Source: Bacteroides faecichinchillae JCM 17102 (GTDB lineage Bacteria; Bacteroidota; Bacteroidia; Bacteroidales; Bacteroidaceae). Taken from it: 64,000 nt of DNA. The position numbers and the translations under genes are program-made. The notes beneath the pieces are model-generated. The model was not told where the DNA came from, did not search any database, and saw only the letters and a list, made by a program, of their open reading frames with translations. Below, piece by piece: positions 19,627-29,498 of this stretch (positions are counted from its first letter, which is position 1; each line of letters starts with the position of its first letter). The stretch is taken from the NCBI RefSeq assembly GCF_000614145.1, contig NZ_BAKK01000007.1, positions 62,001 through 126,000 of the forward strand, written 5' to 3'.

Positions 19627-20307
19627 TTATAGGAGGCTATTACTATTTTGTAACTTTTGTGCATCCGGGATAACAATCTCTTTTCTATGCAACTCAATTA
19701 AACCGCAATCCTGCAATTCATTCAGTGTTTTGGAAATATTGAGCCGCGTATCATCCAAGCAGCGTGCCAAATCGTCCATCTTCACTTTAAAGATCTTTTC
19801 ACCCTGTGGCTTTTCACAGTGCGACAGGAAGAAACGATTGATTTTACTTTTTAAATCCGGTGTAGGTTCTTCCCATAGACGAGCATAAAGATTTTGAGCA
19901 CGATTACTGATAATGTTCATATAGTTGAGACGAAAAATCTCATACTTGAATAAGTCATTTAGCACAAAGGATTTGCTGATATTAACAGAATGTGCTTCGG
20001 TTTTAGCTACATAAGAAGATTTATAAGTCGTACTCATACCAAACAAAGACTGTGCCTCGATCAGATAAGGAGCTTCCACTTGTTCTATTACTGTATATAT
20101 ATCTTCTTTTGCCCTTGTTATTATAGAAATCTCACCCTTTAGCAGAAAACTGAGTTGTTTGCATGGACTACCGCTCTCTATAATTGTTTCCCCTGCTTTA
20201 TGTTTGATAAAAAGCAATTTGACCTTATCCAATATACTGGTAAAATCTTCATGGCAAAGACCTTGAAATAAAGGTAATTGGAGTAAAGTGTCGAACATTG
20301 TTTCCAT
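19627..20307 (-). CDS. Crp/Fnr family transcriptional regulator
   Basis: 226 residues. The N-terminal cyclic-nucleotide-binding beta-roll (about 20-115; [20 protein letters not shown]) is followed by a long dimer helix and a C-terminal winged HTH at about 165-215 ([20 protein letters not shown]). No Fnr-type cysteine cluster is present. The phosphate-binding cassette is not well conserved, so the effector is unknown. It is divergent from marC with a shared promoter region; its own -7 box is at 20333-20340. A start nine bases downstream (MFDTLL) is also possible. Confidence 0.9.
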   Translation of the reverse strand: METMFDTLLQLPLFQGLCHEDFTSILDKVKLLFIKHKAGETIIESGSPCKQLSFLLKGEISIITRAKEDIYTVIEQVEAPYLIEAQSLFGMSTTYKSSYVAKTEAHSVNISKSFVLNDLFKYEIFRLNYMNIISNRAQNLYARLWEEPTPDLKSKINRFFLSHCEKPQGEKIFKVKMDDLARCLDDTRLNISKTLNELQDCGLIELHRKEIVIPDAQKLQNSNSLL

Positions 20308-20332
20308 GAGCTAAAATCTTTTGTTAATTTCA

Positions 20333-20340
20333 CAAATTTA
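20333..20340 (-). promoter_or_regulatory. -7 box for the Crp-family gene
   Basis: The minus strand reads TAAATTTG, matching TAnnTTTG, 26 bases upstream of the start at 20307. Confidence 0.45.
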
Positions 20341-20416
20341 CTCATAATACGATATTACTAATCCCATCTGACCTTACTTTTTGTTTTTTTTATTGTTTGA
20401 AAGCCTAAAAATAGAG

Positions 20417-20424
20417 TATATTTG
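20417..20424 (+). promoter_or_regulatory. -7 box for marC
   Basis: TATATTTG matches TAnnTTTG. A TTTG at 20396-20399 gives a 17-bp gap, slightly short for -33. An unusually strong Shine-Dalgarno AAGGAGGA lies at 20432-20439 ahead of the ATG at 20445. Confidence 0.5.
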
Positions 20425-20444
20425 CAATAAAAAAGGAGGATATT

Positions 20445-21042
20445 ATGTTTGCAGGCTTTAATTGGCAGCAAATGTTCAGTGCATTTATTGCACTTTTTGC
20501 TGTAATAGATATTATTGGTTCTATACCTATTATCATAAACTTGAAAGAGAAAGGTAAGGGAGTGAATGCAATGAAGGCTACTATAATCTCTTTTGTATTA
20601 TTGATAGGGTTCTTTTATGCAGGAGATATGTTATTGAAGCTCTTTCGGGTAGATATTGAATCATTTGCGGTTGCGGGTGCGTTTGTTATATTTCTTTTAT
20701 CTTTGGAGATGATTCTGGATATTGAAATTTTTAAGAATCAAGGTCCTATTAAAGAGGCTACTTTAGTACCTCTTGTTTTTCCCTTATTGGCAGGTGCCGG
20801 AGCTTTTACTATGTTACTTTCCTTCGGGCAGAATATGCTGATATCAACATAATTATAGCTTGATACTAAATATGATCTGGGTTTATTTTGTGGTAAGTAT
20901 GACCGGACGGGTAGAACGCTTTTTGGGTAAGGGTGGTATTTATATTATTCGTAAGTTTTTCGGGATTATTCTTTTAGCTATTGCTGTAAGGCTATTTACT
21001 GCAAATATTACCTTGTTAATAGAAGCGTTGCAAAAACATTGA
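20445..21042 (+). CDS. MarC family integral membrane protein, two lesions
   Basis: MarC (UPF0056) proteins are six-TM inner-membrane proteins of unknown transport role. The first frame (MFAGFNWQQMFSAFIALFAV) breaks near 20824, where TLLSLRAEYADINI is expected, and again near 20861. Adding one G and one T restores a 199-residue protein, the family length. The second part carries the last TM helices (MIWVYFVVSMTG, GIILLAIAVRLF). Both lesions are single missing bases, as elsewhere in the window. It is convergent with the rhomboid gene; an 11-bp inverted repeat (21064-21074 / 21092-21102) lies between them. Confidence 0.88.
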
Positions 21043-21092
21043 TTGAAATATTGAATATCAGGTAAGTCTATAGTGCATAAGACGATATCTAA

Positions 21093-21770
21093 CTATAGAC
21101 TTTCCGTATCTTCTTTGTCATTTTTTTCTGTATCTTCCTCAAAGTTTTCTTTTTCAATATTCTCTTCCTCTATTTCATTTTCATCTGCAAAAGGATCCGG
21201 ACGTTGGGGGCCATAGTTTACAAAAGCAAATGCACAGAGGACTCCCATAATACCACCACTGAGATGTCCTTCCCACGACATATTGGCAGGAGAAAAATAA
21301 GGAAACATATGCCATACAATTCCCCCGTATAGAAATGTGACTAATAAAGATATGGCAATTAGTGGAACATATTTGCGAAGAATACCACTGAAAAAGAGAA
21401 AGAAAGCAAGGCCGTAAACCAGTCCACTTGCACCAATATGCCATCCCGGTTTGCCAATGAAGAATGTGAGTATTCCGCAACCAAGCCAGATAAGTATGAA
21501 AATTCTACCGGATATTCCCCGATAAAAGTAAAATAAACACCATGATAAAAAGAATAAGGGGAGGGTATTTGCAAATAAATGACTGAAACCACTGTGTATC
21601 AATGGATGAGTCAGAATACCTATTATCCCCCTTTTCTCCATAGGATAAACTCCCAGATGAGAGAAGTCCCAGTCCATTCCTACTTCAATCGTTTTAAGTA
21701 AGTAAAGGATAAAAATAAGGAACAAAGATCTGGCTGCAGCTAGCATGATACGCTGAATGTCCTGCTTCAT
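21093..21770 (-). CDS. rhomboid family intramembrane serine protease
   Basis: The catalytic Ser is in HIGASGLVYG and the catalytic His in GHLSGGIMG, with about six TM helices between residues 10 and 190. An early HSGFSHLFANTLPLF segment supplies the family His/Asn residues. The C-terminus is a strongly acidic cytoplasmic-type tail (Glu/Asp/Asn repeats, last 35 residues). It cleaves TM substrates within the membrane; substrates here are unknown. The ATG at 21770 (MKQDIQRIML) is preferred to the upstream in-frame ATG at 21800, which would add ten hydrophilic residues. Confidence 0.92.
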   Translation of the reverse strand: MKQDIQRIMLAAARSLFLIFILYLLKTIEVGMDWDFSHLGVYPMEKRGIIGILTHPLIHSGFSHLFANTLPLFFLSWCLFYFYRGISGRIFILIWLGCGILTFFIGKPGWHIGASGLVYGLAFFLFFSGILRKYVPLIAISLLVTFLYGGIVWHMFPYFSPANMSWEGHLSGGIMGVLCAFAFVNYGPQRPDPFADENEIEEENIEKENFEEDTEKNDKEDTESL

Positions 21771-21959
21771 TACATTCTTTTCTTTAGATATTTTACACAA
21801 TACTACGAATATTTACACAAAATCTGAAAATAAAAAGCCTTTTTATTTTTGTTTTTATCTATAATTTGTACATTTGGGCATTATACCTATGTAGACAGTG
21901 CTCTGAGCGGTGTTTATATGCTATGGACCAAATAATTAACCTTTAAATAATGCACAACT

Positions 21960-23896
21960 ATGAGTTATTTACGATTTGACAAGACCCTCATGACGAATCT
22001 GGAAGAATCCCTGCAACGGGAAATTCTCCGGACGAACAAAGCAGGAGCTTATCATTGTACAACGATTGTTGATTGTAACACACGCAAATATCACGGGCTG
22101 TTGGTAATTCCTGTGCCAAATCTCGACGATGAAAATCATGTGCTGCTATCTTCTCTTGATGAAACGGTAATTCAACACGGTGCGGAGTTTAACTTGGGTT
22201 TACATAAATATCAAGGAAACCACTTTAGTCCGAATGGACATAAGTATATTCGTGAGTTTGATTGTGAACATATCCCGGCGACAACTTACCGTGTTGGAGG
22301 TGTGGTTCTACGAAAAGAAAAAATCTTTGTACACCATGAGAATAGAATTCTGATTCGTTATACATTACTTGACGCGCATTCGGCTACCACCTTGCGTTTC
22401 AGACCTTTTCTAGCTTTCCGCAGTGTGCGTGAATATACGCATGAGAACTCGCAGGCGAGCCGCGATTATCAGATTGTGGAGAATGGTATCAAGACTTGTA
22501 TGTATCCCGGTTATCCGGAGCTGTTTATGCAGTTGAATAAGAAATGTGAATTTGTTTTTCAGCCTGACTGGTATCGGGGAATCGAGTATCCTAAAGAGCA
22601 GGAACGTGGATACGATTTTAATGAAGATCTCTACGTGCCTGGGTATTTTGAGGTAGATATCAAGAAAGGTGAAAGTATTGTCTTTTCTGCCGGAACATCT
22701 GAGATCACTCCCCGTAAGTTGAAACAAACATTTGATGCGGAAGTTGCCGACCGTACTCCACGAGATAGTTTCTATCATTGCTTGAAGAATTCGGCTCACC
22801 AATTCCACAATCAACAGGGAGATGAACATTATATTCTTGCCGGTTATCCTTGGTTTAAGTGTCGTGCTCGCGATATGTTTATTTCTCTGCCGGGATTGAC
22901 CCTTGCTATCGACGAGGTTGATCAATTTGAAGATGTGATGAAAACTGCGGAAAAGGTAATTCGTAATTTTATCAATGATGAACCGGTAGGATATAAGATA
23001 TATGAAATGGATCATCCGGATGTATTATTGTGGGTTGTTTGGGCTTTGCAGCAATATGCTAAGGAAACTTCCCGCGAACAATGCCGCCGGAAATATGGCA
23101 AATTGTTGGTTGATATCATGGAATTTATCCGTCAGCGGAAACATGAGAATCTATTCTTACATGAGAATGGCTTGCTTTTTGCTAACGGCGTGGATAAGGC
23201 AATTACGTGATGAACTCTACAGTAAACGGTCGCCCGGTAATTCCCCGTACAGGATATATTGTTGAGTTTAATGCATTGTGGTATAATGCGTTGCGTTTCA
23301 CTGCTGATCTGGTTCGCGAAGGAGGCGATGCTCATCTTGCCGATTCGCTCGATGCACAAGCAGAAGTAACAGCTCAATCATTTATAGAAGTATTCCGTAA
23401 CGAATACGGTTACTTACTTGATTATGTAGACGGAAATATGATGGATTGGAGTGTACGTCCCAATATGATCTTTGCCGTCGCATTTGATTATTCACCTCTA
23501 GATAGGGTACAAAAGAAACAAGTGCTTGATATTGTAACTAAAGAGTTGCTGACTCCGAAAGGGCTTCGTACATTGAGTCCGAAGAGTGGGGGATATAACC
23601 CGAATTATGTTGGTCCTCAGATACAGCGTGATTATGCTTACCATCAGGGTACAGCTTGGCCGTGGTTGATGGGATTCTATATGGAAGCCTATCTTCGTAT
23701 TTATAAAATGAGTGGTTTATCGTTCGTAGAGCGTCAGCTCATCGGACTGGAAGATGAACTAACCATTCATTGTATTAGTTCGTTACCCGAATTGTTTGAT
23801 GGTAACCCGCCTTTCAAAGGTCGTGGAGCTGTTTCGTTTGCTATGAATGTTGCCGAAGTGCTGCGTATTCTAAAGCTGTTGTCTAAGTATTATTAA
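21960..23896 (+). CDS. glycogen debranching enzyme (amylo-alpha-1,6-glucosidase), frameshifted
   Basis: A GH133-type debranching enzyme. The N-terminal glucan-binding domain begins near KAGAYHCTTIVDCNTRKYHG, and the (alpha/alpha)6 catalytic domain includes GYPWFKCRARDMFISLPGL and YHQGTAWPWLMGFY. The frame breaks at about 23209. Adding one G gives DKAITWMNSTVNGRPVIPRT and a 645-residue protein of normal length. It removes alpha-1,6 branches from stored glycogen in the cytoplasm. It heads a rightward cluster with GT4 and GH57 genes, 17 bases before the GT4 start, and a strong AGGAGG precedes that next gene. Confidence 0.93.
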
Positions 23897-23913
23897 AAGG
23901 AGGAGGAACGAAG

Positions 23914-25188
23914 ATGAAAGTTTTAATGTTTGGATGGGAGTTCCCCCCGCATATCTTAGGAGGTTTAGGAACTGCCAGTTATGGTCTGACGAAAGGAATG
24001 TCTCAGCAAAGTGATCTGGAAATCACTTTTTGCATCCCCAAACCATGGGGAGACGAAGACCAGAGTTTTTTGAGAATTATCGGTATGAACAGTACGCCTG
24101 TAGTCTGGAGAAATGTCGATTGGGATTATGTGAAAAGCCGTGTGGGTGGTTATATGGATCCGCAATTATATTATGATTTGCGTGATCATATTTATGCCGA
24201 CTTCAATTATCTTCATACTAATGACTTGGGTTGTATCGAGTTCTCCGGACGCTATCCGGACAATCTGCATGAGGAGATTAATAATTACTCTATTGTGGCA
24301 GGTGTAGTAGCCCGTCAACAAGAGTTTGACATTATTCACTCCCATGACTGGCTGACTTATCCGGCAGGTATTCATGCCAAACAAGTGTCCGGTAAGCCTT
24401 TAGTGATTCATGTGCATGCAACCGACTTTGACCGTAGTCGTGGCAATGTAAATCCGACAGTGTACGCCATTGAGAAGAATGGAATGGATCATGCCGACCA
24501 TATTATGTGTGTGAGTGAACTAACCCGTCAAACGGTGATTCATAAGTATTCTCAAGATCCTAGGAAGGTGTCTACTGTACACAATGCTGTTTCTCCGCTA
24601 TCGCAGGAGATTCAGGATATTGTTCCGTTAAAGAAACCGAATGAAAAAGTGGTGACTTTCTTGGGCCGTATCACGATGCAGAAAGGACCGGAATATTTTG
24701 TAGAAGCTGCTGCTATGGTATTACATCGTACACGTAACGTCCGTTTTGTAATGGCCGGTAGCGGTGATATGATGGATCAGATGATTCGTCTGGTTGCTGA
24801 ACGTGGTATTGCCGACCGTTTCCATTTCCCCGGATTCATGAAAGGAAATCAGGTATATGAAGTGCTGAAAGCCAGTGACGTATATATTATGCCTTCTGTT
24901 TCCGAACCGTTTGGTATTTCTCCGTTGGAAGCTATGCAGTGTAGTGTACCTACTATTATTTCCAAACAATCCGGTTGTGCTGAGATTCTGGAAAACTGTA
25001 TCAAAACGGATTATTGGGATATTCATGCGATGGCAGATGCCATTTACTCTATTTGTACTTATCCGGCAATGTACAATTACCTGAAAGAAGAGGGTAAGCG
25101 TGAAGTGGACGAGATTAAATGGGAGAATGTCGGATACAAGGTACGCGGTATCTATGACGAGGTTATAAAAAATTATGGTAAACAATAA
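23914..25188 (+). CDS. glycosyltransferase family 4 (glycogen cluster)
   Basis: A 424-residue GT-B fold enzyme. The N-terminal domain begins MKVLMFGWEFPPHILGGLG, the glycine-rich loop shared by GT4/GT5 synthases. HSHDWLTYPAG and VIHVHATDFDRS line the active site. The C-terminal nucleotide-sugar domain carries VTFLGRITMQKGPEYF and the E-x7-E motif SEPFGISPLEAMQ. Its place between debranching enzyme and GH57 genes suggests glycogen or maltooligosaccharide synthesis. A strong Shine-Dalgarno (AAAGGAGGAGG) precedes the start. Confidence 0.93.
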   Translation: MKVLMFGWEFPPHILGGLGTASYGLTKGMSQQSDLEITFCIPKPWGDEDQSFLRIIGMNSTPVVWRNVDWDYVKSRVGGYMDPQLYYDLRDHIYADFNYLHTNDLGCIEFSGRYPDNLHEEINNYSIVAGVVARQQEFDIIHSHDWLTYPAGIHAKQVSGKPLVIHVHATDFDRSRGNVNPTVYAIEKNGMDHADHIMCVSELTRQTVIHKYSQDPRKVSTVHNAVSPLSQEIQDIVPLKKPNEKVVTFLGRITMQKGPEYFVEAAAMVLHRTRNVRFVMAGSGDMMDQMIRLVAERGIADRFHFPGFMKGNQVYEVLKASDVYIMPSVSEPFGISPLEAMQCSVPTIISKQSGCAEILENCIKTDYWDIHAMADAIYSICTYPAMYNYLKEEGKREVDEIKWENVGYKVRGIYDEVIKNYGKQ

Positions 25189-25201
25189 AAGATTATAGAC
25201 T

Positions 25202-26602
25202 ATGAGAACTATCTGTCTTTATTTCGAAATACATCAGATCATACATTTGAAACGTTATCGTTTCTTCGATATTGGTACTGATCATTATTATTATGATGAC
25301 TATGCGAATGAAACCGGCATGAATGAAGTTGCCGAACGTTCATACATACCTGCGCTCAATACGTTGATTGAGATGGCAAAGAAATCGGAAGGTGCTTTTA
25401 AAGTCGCATTGTCCATTTCGGGAGTCGCTTTGGAACAGCTTGAAATCCATGCTCCGGCTGTGATCGACTTGCTTCATCAATTGAATGATACAGGCTGTTG
25501 TGAATTCCTTTGCGAACCTTACTCGCATGGTTTGTCATCATTGGCTAATGAAGATTGCTTCCGCGAAGAGGTACTTCGCCAGCGTGATAAGATGAAACAA
25601 ATGTTCGGCAAAGAACCGAAGGTGTTCCGTAACTCTAGTTTGATTTACTCGGATGAGATTGGTGGTATGGTAGCTTCCATGGGCTTTAAAGGAATGCTGA
25701 CAGAGGGTGCTAAACCTGTTTTGGGATGGAAGAGTCCTCACTATGTATATCATTGTAATCAGGCTCCCAGCTTAAAATTGTTATTGAGGGATTTCAAATT
25801 ATCTGATGATATTAGTTTGCGTTTCTCTAACTCGGAATGGGCGGAATATCCATTGTTTGCTGATAAATATATTAGTTGGATTGATGCATTGCCGCAAGAA
25901 GAACAAGTGATTAATATCTTTATGGAATTGGCCGCATTGGGTATGGCTCAGCCTTTGTCTTCTAATATTCTTGAATTCCTGAAGGCTTTGCCGGAATGTG
26001 CAAAAGCTAAAGGTATTACCTTCTCTACTCCGACTGAGATTGTAACGAAATTAAAGTCTGTTTCACAATTGGATGTTCCTTATCCGATGTCATGGGTAGA
26101 TGAGGAGAGAGATACTAGCTCTTGGCTGGGTAACATTTTGCAACGTGAGGCTTTCAATAAGTTGTATAGTGTGGCAGAACGTGTCCATCTTTGTGATGAT
26201 CGTCGTATCAAACAGGACTGGGATTATTTGCAAGCCAGCAATAATTTCCGTTTCATGACGACTAAGAATACGGGGATCTGGTTAAATCGGGGTATTTATG
26301 ATTCTCCTTACGATGCTTTTACTAACTACATGAATATCTTGGGTGACTTTATTAAACGAGTAGATTCATTGTATCCCATTGATGTGGATAATGAAGAGCT
26401 TAATTCTCTACTGACTACTATTAAGAATCAGGGAGAAGAAATTGCTGATTTGCAAAAAGAAGTTGCTAAATGGCATAATAAAGCAGAGAAAGAAGCTGTG
26501 AAGACCTCTAAAAAGGTTGTTGCGAAAAAAGAGTCGGCAACAAAGAAAGCGGTTAAGAAGGCTATTACGCGTCCACAGAAAACTGCGAAAAAAGAAGAAT
26601 AA
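25202..26602 (+). CDS. GH57 alpha-amylase-like protein with altered catalytic region
   Basis: 466 residues. The GH57 barrel starts MRTICLYFEIHQIIH. The Glu nucleophile region is kept (GMLTEG, near residue 168). The region that normally carries the Asp acid/base (F-M-D-Y-E-T-F-G-E-H-Q in related enzymes, as I recall) reads FMELAALGMAQ near residue 239, so Asp is replaced by Glu and neighbours are lost. The C-terminus is a coiled coil (EEIADLQKEVAKWHNKAEKE) followed by a Lys/Ala-rich basic tail. Activity is therefore doubtful; a regulatory or altered-specificity role in glycogen metabolism is possible. It ends the rightward cluster. Confidence 0.88.
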   Translation: MRTICLYFEIHQIIHLKRYRFFDIGTDHYYYDDYANETGMNEVAERSYIPALNTLIEMAKKSEGAFKVALSISGVALEQLEIHAPAVIDLLHQLNDTGCCEFLCEPYSHGLSSLANEDCFREEVLRQRDKMKQMFGKEPKVFRNSSLIYSDEIGGMVASMGFKGMLTEGAKPVLGWKSPHYVYHCNQAPSLKLLLRDFKLSDDISLRFSNSEWAEYPLFADKYISWIDALPQEEQVINIFMELAALGMAQPLSSNILEFLKALPECAKAKGITFSTPTEIVTKLKSVSQLDVPYPMSWVDEERDTSSWLGNILQREAFNKLYSVAERVHLCDDRRIKQDWDYLQASNNFRFMTTKNTGIWLNRGIYDSPYDAFTNYMNILGDFIKRVDSLYPIDVDNEELNSLLTTIKNQGEEIADLQKEVAKWHNKAEKEAVKTSKKVVAKKESATKKAVKKAITRPQKTAKKEE

Positions 26603-26623
26603 ATATATAATAATAGAATTTAG

Positions 26624-26665
26624 AGAAAGGTTGCTTCTGTATAGAAAAAGAGGCAACCTTTTTAT
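26624..26665 (+). terminator. terminator of the debranching-GT4-GH57 cluster
   Basis: AAAGGTTGC (26626-26634) pairs with GCAACCTTT (from 26653), followed by TTTTT, 22 bases after the GH57 stop. Confidence 0.8.
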
Positions 26666-26763
26666 TGTATAGGTAAATTAAATAATTATATAGATAAGTA
26701 AAGTTTATAATTGATTCTTCTTCACTGTTAATATATCAATTGCTTAATTTGCAGGATGAGTCA

Positions 26764-26822
26764 ATAAAAATCCCTATAAAGAATAGCTCGCTTTGGGATT
26801 TTGAGCTGTTCTTTATAGGGAA
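26764..26822 (-). terminator. terminator of the DUF4270 gene
   Basis: A 19-bp stem: TCCCTATAAAGAATAGCTC (26771-26789) with its complement at 26803-26821, one mismatch. On the minus strand a T-rich run (26764-26770) follows. It is convergent with the GH57 terminator. Confidence 0.75.
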
Positions 26823-26843
26823 ATGATAGGTTTCTTTTATATA

Positions 26844-28499
26844 TTAGTTTCCAAAGTTAGTGGAAACGACTTCAAGTTTTATTCTATAGTTTGGATCATC
26901 AATACCTTTGCTGCCACCTTTCAGACGTACATAACTGGGCTTTAAGTCATGCTGTACACTGATAATTTGTCTGTTTTGTGAGGTAGCATCATCATAAGTA
27001 ATAAGAACAGGAATGAGTAACACCTTATTCCAGTCGCTATATTTCTCCCAATCGGTTATGTTATTAACGGTTACAGTTTCTGTCTCACCTTTAGAATTAG
27101 TGAAATTGAGTGTTATTGTTTCATGATTCTTAAACTTCTTTTCTGCTTCTTCTCTCTCTCCATCGTCCAAACAATCATTTATTAAATTAGTAATATTATT
27201 AAAAACGTATTGATTGCTTGTACTGGAATGGGTAGTTAAGTAAGATGATTTATTATCTGTCAGCTGATTTTTTTCGAAGAATGAGTCTTTATATTTCTTA
27301 CGTATCAGCATTACGGTAGACGGATAAGTCATTCCAAACTTATTTTCACTTGATTGATTGTAATTAGAGAACGTTAGTTTTACAGCATTTAAAGTATCTA
27401 ATTGCAGTTTCTCATTAATCTCATTAATAGGAAGTGTAGCTTGAGTAAAGATACCGGCCGGAGATTTAATATAGGTATTATTATCCTGATCAATTAATTC
27501 TTGTATCTTTACAGGATCATTGCTTAATTGATTTGCTTGGATTACCTCACGAGTAGATATAAAACTGCGTTTATAATAATAGGTAGAGTCTGCTGTACTA
27601 CCCGATTTTTTAAGCTTTATACCAGTTGTTTCGTCTACTGCATAACATTTGTAAACCACATTCATTTCAACTTGGAATACATAGAGTATTGTTCCGTCCC
27701 CATAGTCACTTTTTATATAGACGCCTTTGAAAACATCGCTGAATTTATTGTAATCAAAAATTGCACCTGCTTTATCTGCTTGTCTTGAGGCTCTTAAGAT
27801 TTCTCCACCGACTTTATAAGAAATGTCTTTGTCGAAATTGAGGTATACGTAGGGTGTATAACCATCTAGGTTACGAATAGAATCCTTTACAGACAGATCA
27901 ACAGCCGAATAAGCTTTGCTTCCTAATAGATCTGCTTTATCATAGTAATTATTCGGATCAATATCAGTATAATAGGGCTTGTCTTTGAGTTCCAATTTTT
28001 TGTTTAATTCATAAACACTTAAACGGCAGGCCGTCAATGAATCTCCAAAATAGCTGTTATACCATAAATAAAGTTCAACAGTATGGATATTACCAATGGG
28101 TTCTCCGATTGGCTCGTTTTTATCATTGTCGTAAATTAATTGGATATCGTCGCTCGGTTCTATTACCATATAATTGTATGGTTCACCTTTATCATTTAAA
28201 GCATTATTTTTATAAACTCCCGGAAAAGTTAATTTCTCCGGACAGTTTATGGACGCTAGAAAACCAGCCTGATAAGCTCCAAAATAATCATCAGTAAATT
28301 TCCCTACATAACCGATATTGGTTTTTGCATAGATCTGACCAGTGGGAACGGAGTTTGTTGTTACATCAAAGGCTGTTAATCTTCCGCTAATATTTTGATC
28401 GCTTTCTGGAAACATTCCTAATCCCAGTCCGGCAGTGCTATCATCACATCCCCAAAATGTGATTGCTAATAAGGTTATCAAGGCATATTTTGCTTTCAT
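26844..28499 (-). CDS. DUF4270 lipoprotein
   Basis: From ATG 28499 (MKAKYALITLLAITFWGC) this is a lipoprotein with lipobox FWGC, followed by DDSTAGLGLGMFPESDQNI, the start typical of DUF4270. The large beta-rich mature part (TVELYLWYNSYFGDSLTAC) has repeated strand patterns. Function is unknown; the family is a surface or periplasmic lipoprotein group of Bacteroidota that often sits beside the glycogen synthase gene. It starts 20 bases after the GT5 stop, so the two are one operon. An upstream in-frame start at 28553 would overlap the synthase and hide the signal peptide. Confidence 0.85.
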   Translation of the reverse strand: MKAKYALITLLAITFWGCDDSTAGLGLGMFPESDQNISGRLTAFDVTTNSVPTGQIYAKTNIGYVGKFTDDYFGAYQAGFLASINCPEKLTFPGVYKNNALNDKGEPYNYMVIEPSDDIQLIYDNDKNEPIGEPIGNIHTVELYLWYNSYFGDSLTACRLSVYELNKKLELKDKPYYTDIDPNNYYDKADLLGSKAYSAVDLSVKDSIRNLDGYTPYVYLNFDKDISYKVGGEILRASRQADKAGAIFDYNKFSDVFKGVYIKSDYGDGTILYVFQVEMNVVYKCYAVDETTGIKLKKSGSTADSTYYYKRSFISTREVIQANQLSNDPVKIQELIDQDNNTYIKSPAGIFTQATLPINEINEKLQLDTLNAVKLTFSNYNQSSENKFGMTYPSTVMLIRKKYKDSFFEKNQLTDNKSSYLTTHSSTSNQYVFNNITNLINDCLDDGEREEAEKKFKNHETITLNFTNSKGETETVTVNNITDWEKYSDWNKVLLIPVLITYDDATSQNRQIISVQHDLKPSYVRLKGGSKGIDDPNYRIKLEVVSTNFGN

Positions 28500-28519
28500 G
28501 ATCATCGTTTCTTGATTTT

Positions 28520-29356
28520 TTATTCTTCTATTTGGTTTGCTGTAGCTTCCCATACCTGATCATAGAATTCGTTACAAGCATCTGCATAGTTATCCGGATT
28601 CTGGTAATCGAGTACCAATTTGCCTGATTGACGGGCATATTCGATAATGGATTGATCTACTTTCTCGCTGTTCTGGATTACTCCGTCAGAATAATCGACT
28701 GCTAGTTTGCAAAGAGTAGCATAGTCTATTGGTTCTTTTAAAGAAGCCAAATCTTTCTTTGTGATACCTTTTAACATTAGTTTGTTAGCAAAGTCCTCAC
28801 TAAATGTATTCTTGAAATCATCTTCGTATACAGAGAATACTATTTTTGCATCGCGGAAAGAAGGTTCGTCTTTATAAGCTCTCTTTATATAAAGAGGTGC
28901 TAATGCTGTCATCCAACCGTGACAATGAATAACGTCTGGACACCAACGAAGTTTCTTCACTGTTTCCAACACTCCTCGTGCATAGAAAATAGCACGACTG
29001 TCGTTATCATCATATTCTACGCCGTTTTCATCCGCTGTTTGCAGACGATTTTGGAAATAATCATCATTATCGATGAAATACACCTGCATACGAGCAGATT
29101 GGATAGAAGCAACTTTTATGATAAGTGGATGGTCAGTATCATCAATAATCAGATTCATCCCCGAGAGTCTAATCACTTCATGCAGTTGGTTTCTGCGTTC
29201 ATTGATATTTCCCCATTTAGGCATAAAGGTTCTGATTTCACGGCCTTTTTCCTGGATTGCCTGTGGCAGGTTCCTACCTATGTTGGCCATTTCGGATGCT
29301 GAAATGTAAGGTGTAATCTCTTGTGTAATAAATAAAACTTTATTCGCCTTTGTCAT
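28520..29356 (-). CDS. GT5 glycogen/starch synthase, N-terminal domain only
   Basis: 278 residues of the GT5 catalytic domain: start KVLFITQEITPYISASEMAN (equivalent of the K-x-G-G-L ADP-glucose loop, but here SASEMA), CPDVIHCHGWMTALAPLYIK, and a short C-terminal end after YSDGVIQNSEKV. The whole GT-B C-terminal nucleotide-binding domain is missing, although the ORF ends cleanly and is followed closely by DUF4270. Such short synthase homologues occur in Bacteroides; whether they need a partner is not known to me. It is divergent from panC, with a -7 box at 29385-29392. Confidence 0.88.
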   Translation of the reverse strand: MTKANKVLFITQEITPYISASEMANIGRNLPQAIQEKGREIRTFMPKWGNINERRNQLHEVIRLSGMNLIIDDTDHPLIIKVASIQSARMQVYFIDNDDYFQNRLQTADENGVEYDDNDSRAIFYARGVLETVKKLRWCPDVIHCHGWMTALAPLYIKRAYKDEPSFRDAKIVFSVYEDDFKNTFSEDFANKLMLKGITKKDLASLKEPIDYATLCKLAVDYSDGVIQNSEKVDQSIIEYARQSGKLVLDYQNPDNYADACNEFYDQVWEATANQIEE

Positions 29357-29384
29357 AATAACAATAGTTCACTATAATATTCTG

Positions 29385-29392
29385 CAAAGATA
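29385..29392 (-). promoter_or_regulatory. -7 box for the GT5-DUF4270 operon
   Basis: The minus strand reads TATCTTTG, matching TAnnTTTG, 29 bases upstream of the start at 29356. Confidence 0.5.
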
Positions 29393-29498
29393 GCAAAAAA
29401 AAGGAACTTTAAATAGCATATTCTTTCTTTATGTGGCAAATATTAGTTTATTTTGCAGAGTTTTTGCAAAAGACCCAAACATAAACCAATTAAAGAAA

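Noticed and set aside
22410-23015. 201-codon minus-strand frame
   Set aside because: It is antisense to the debranching enzyme gene, has no family features, and the sense frame is clearly coding.
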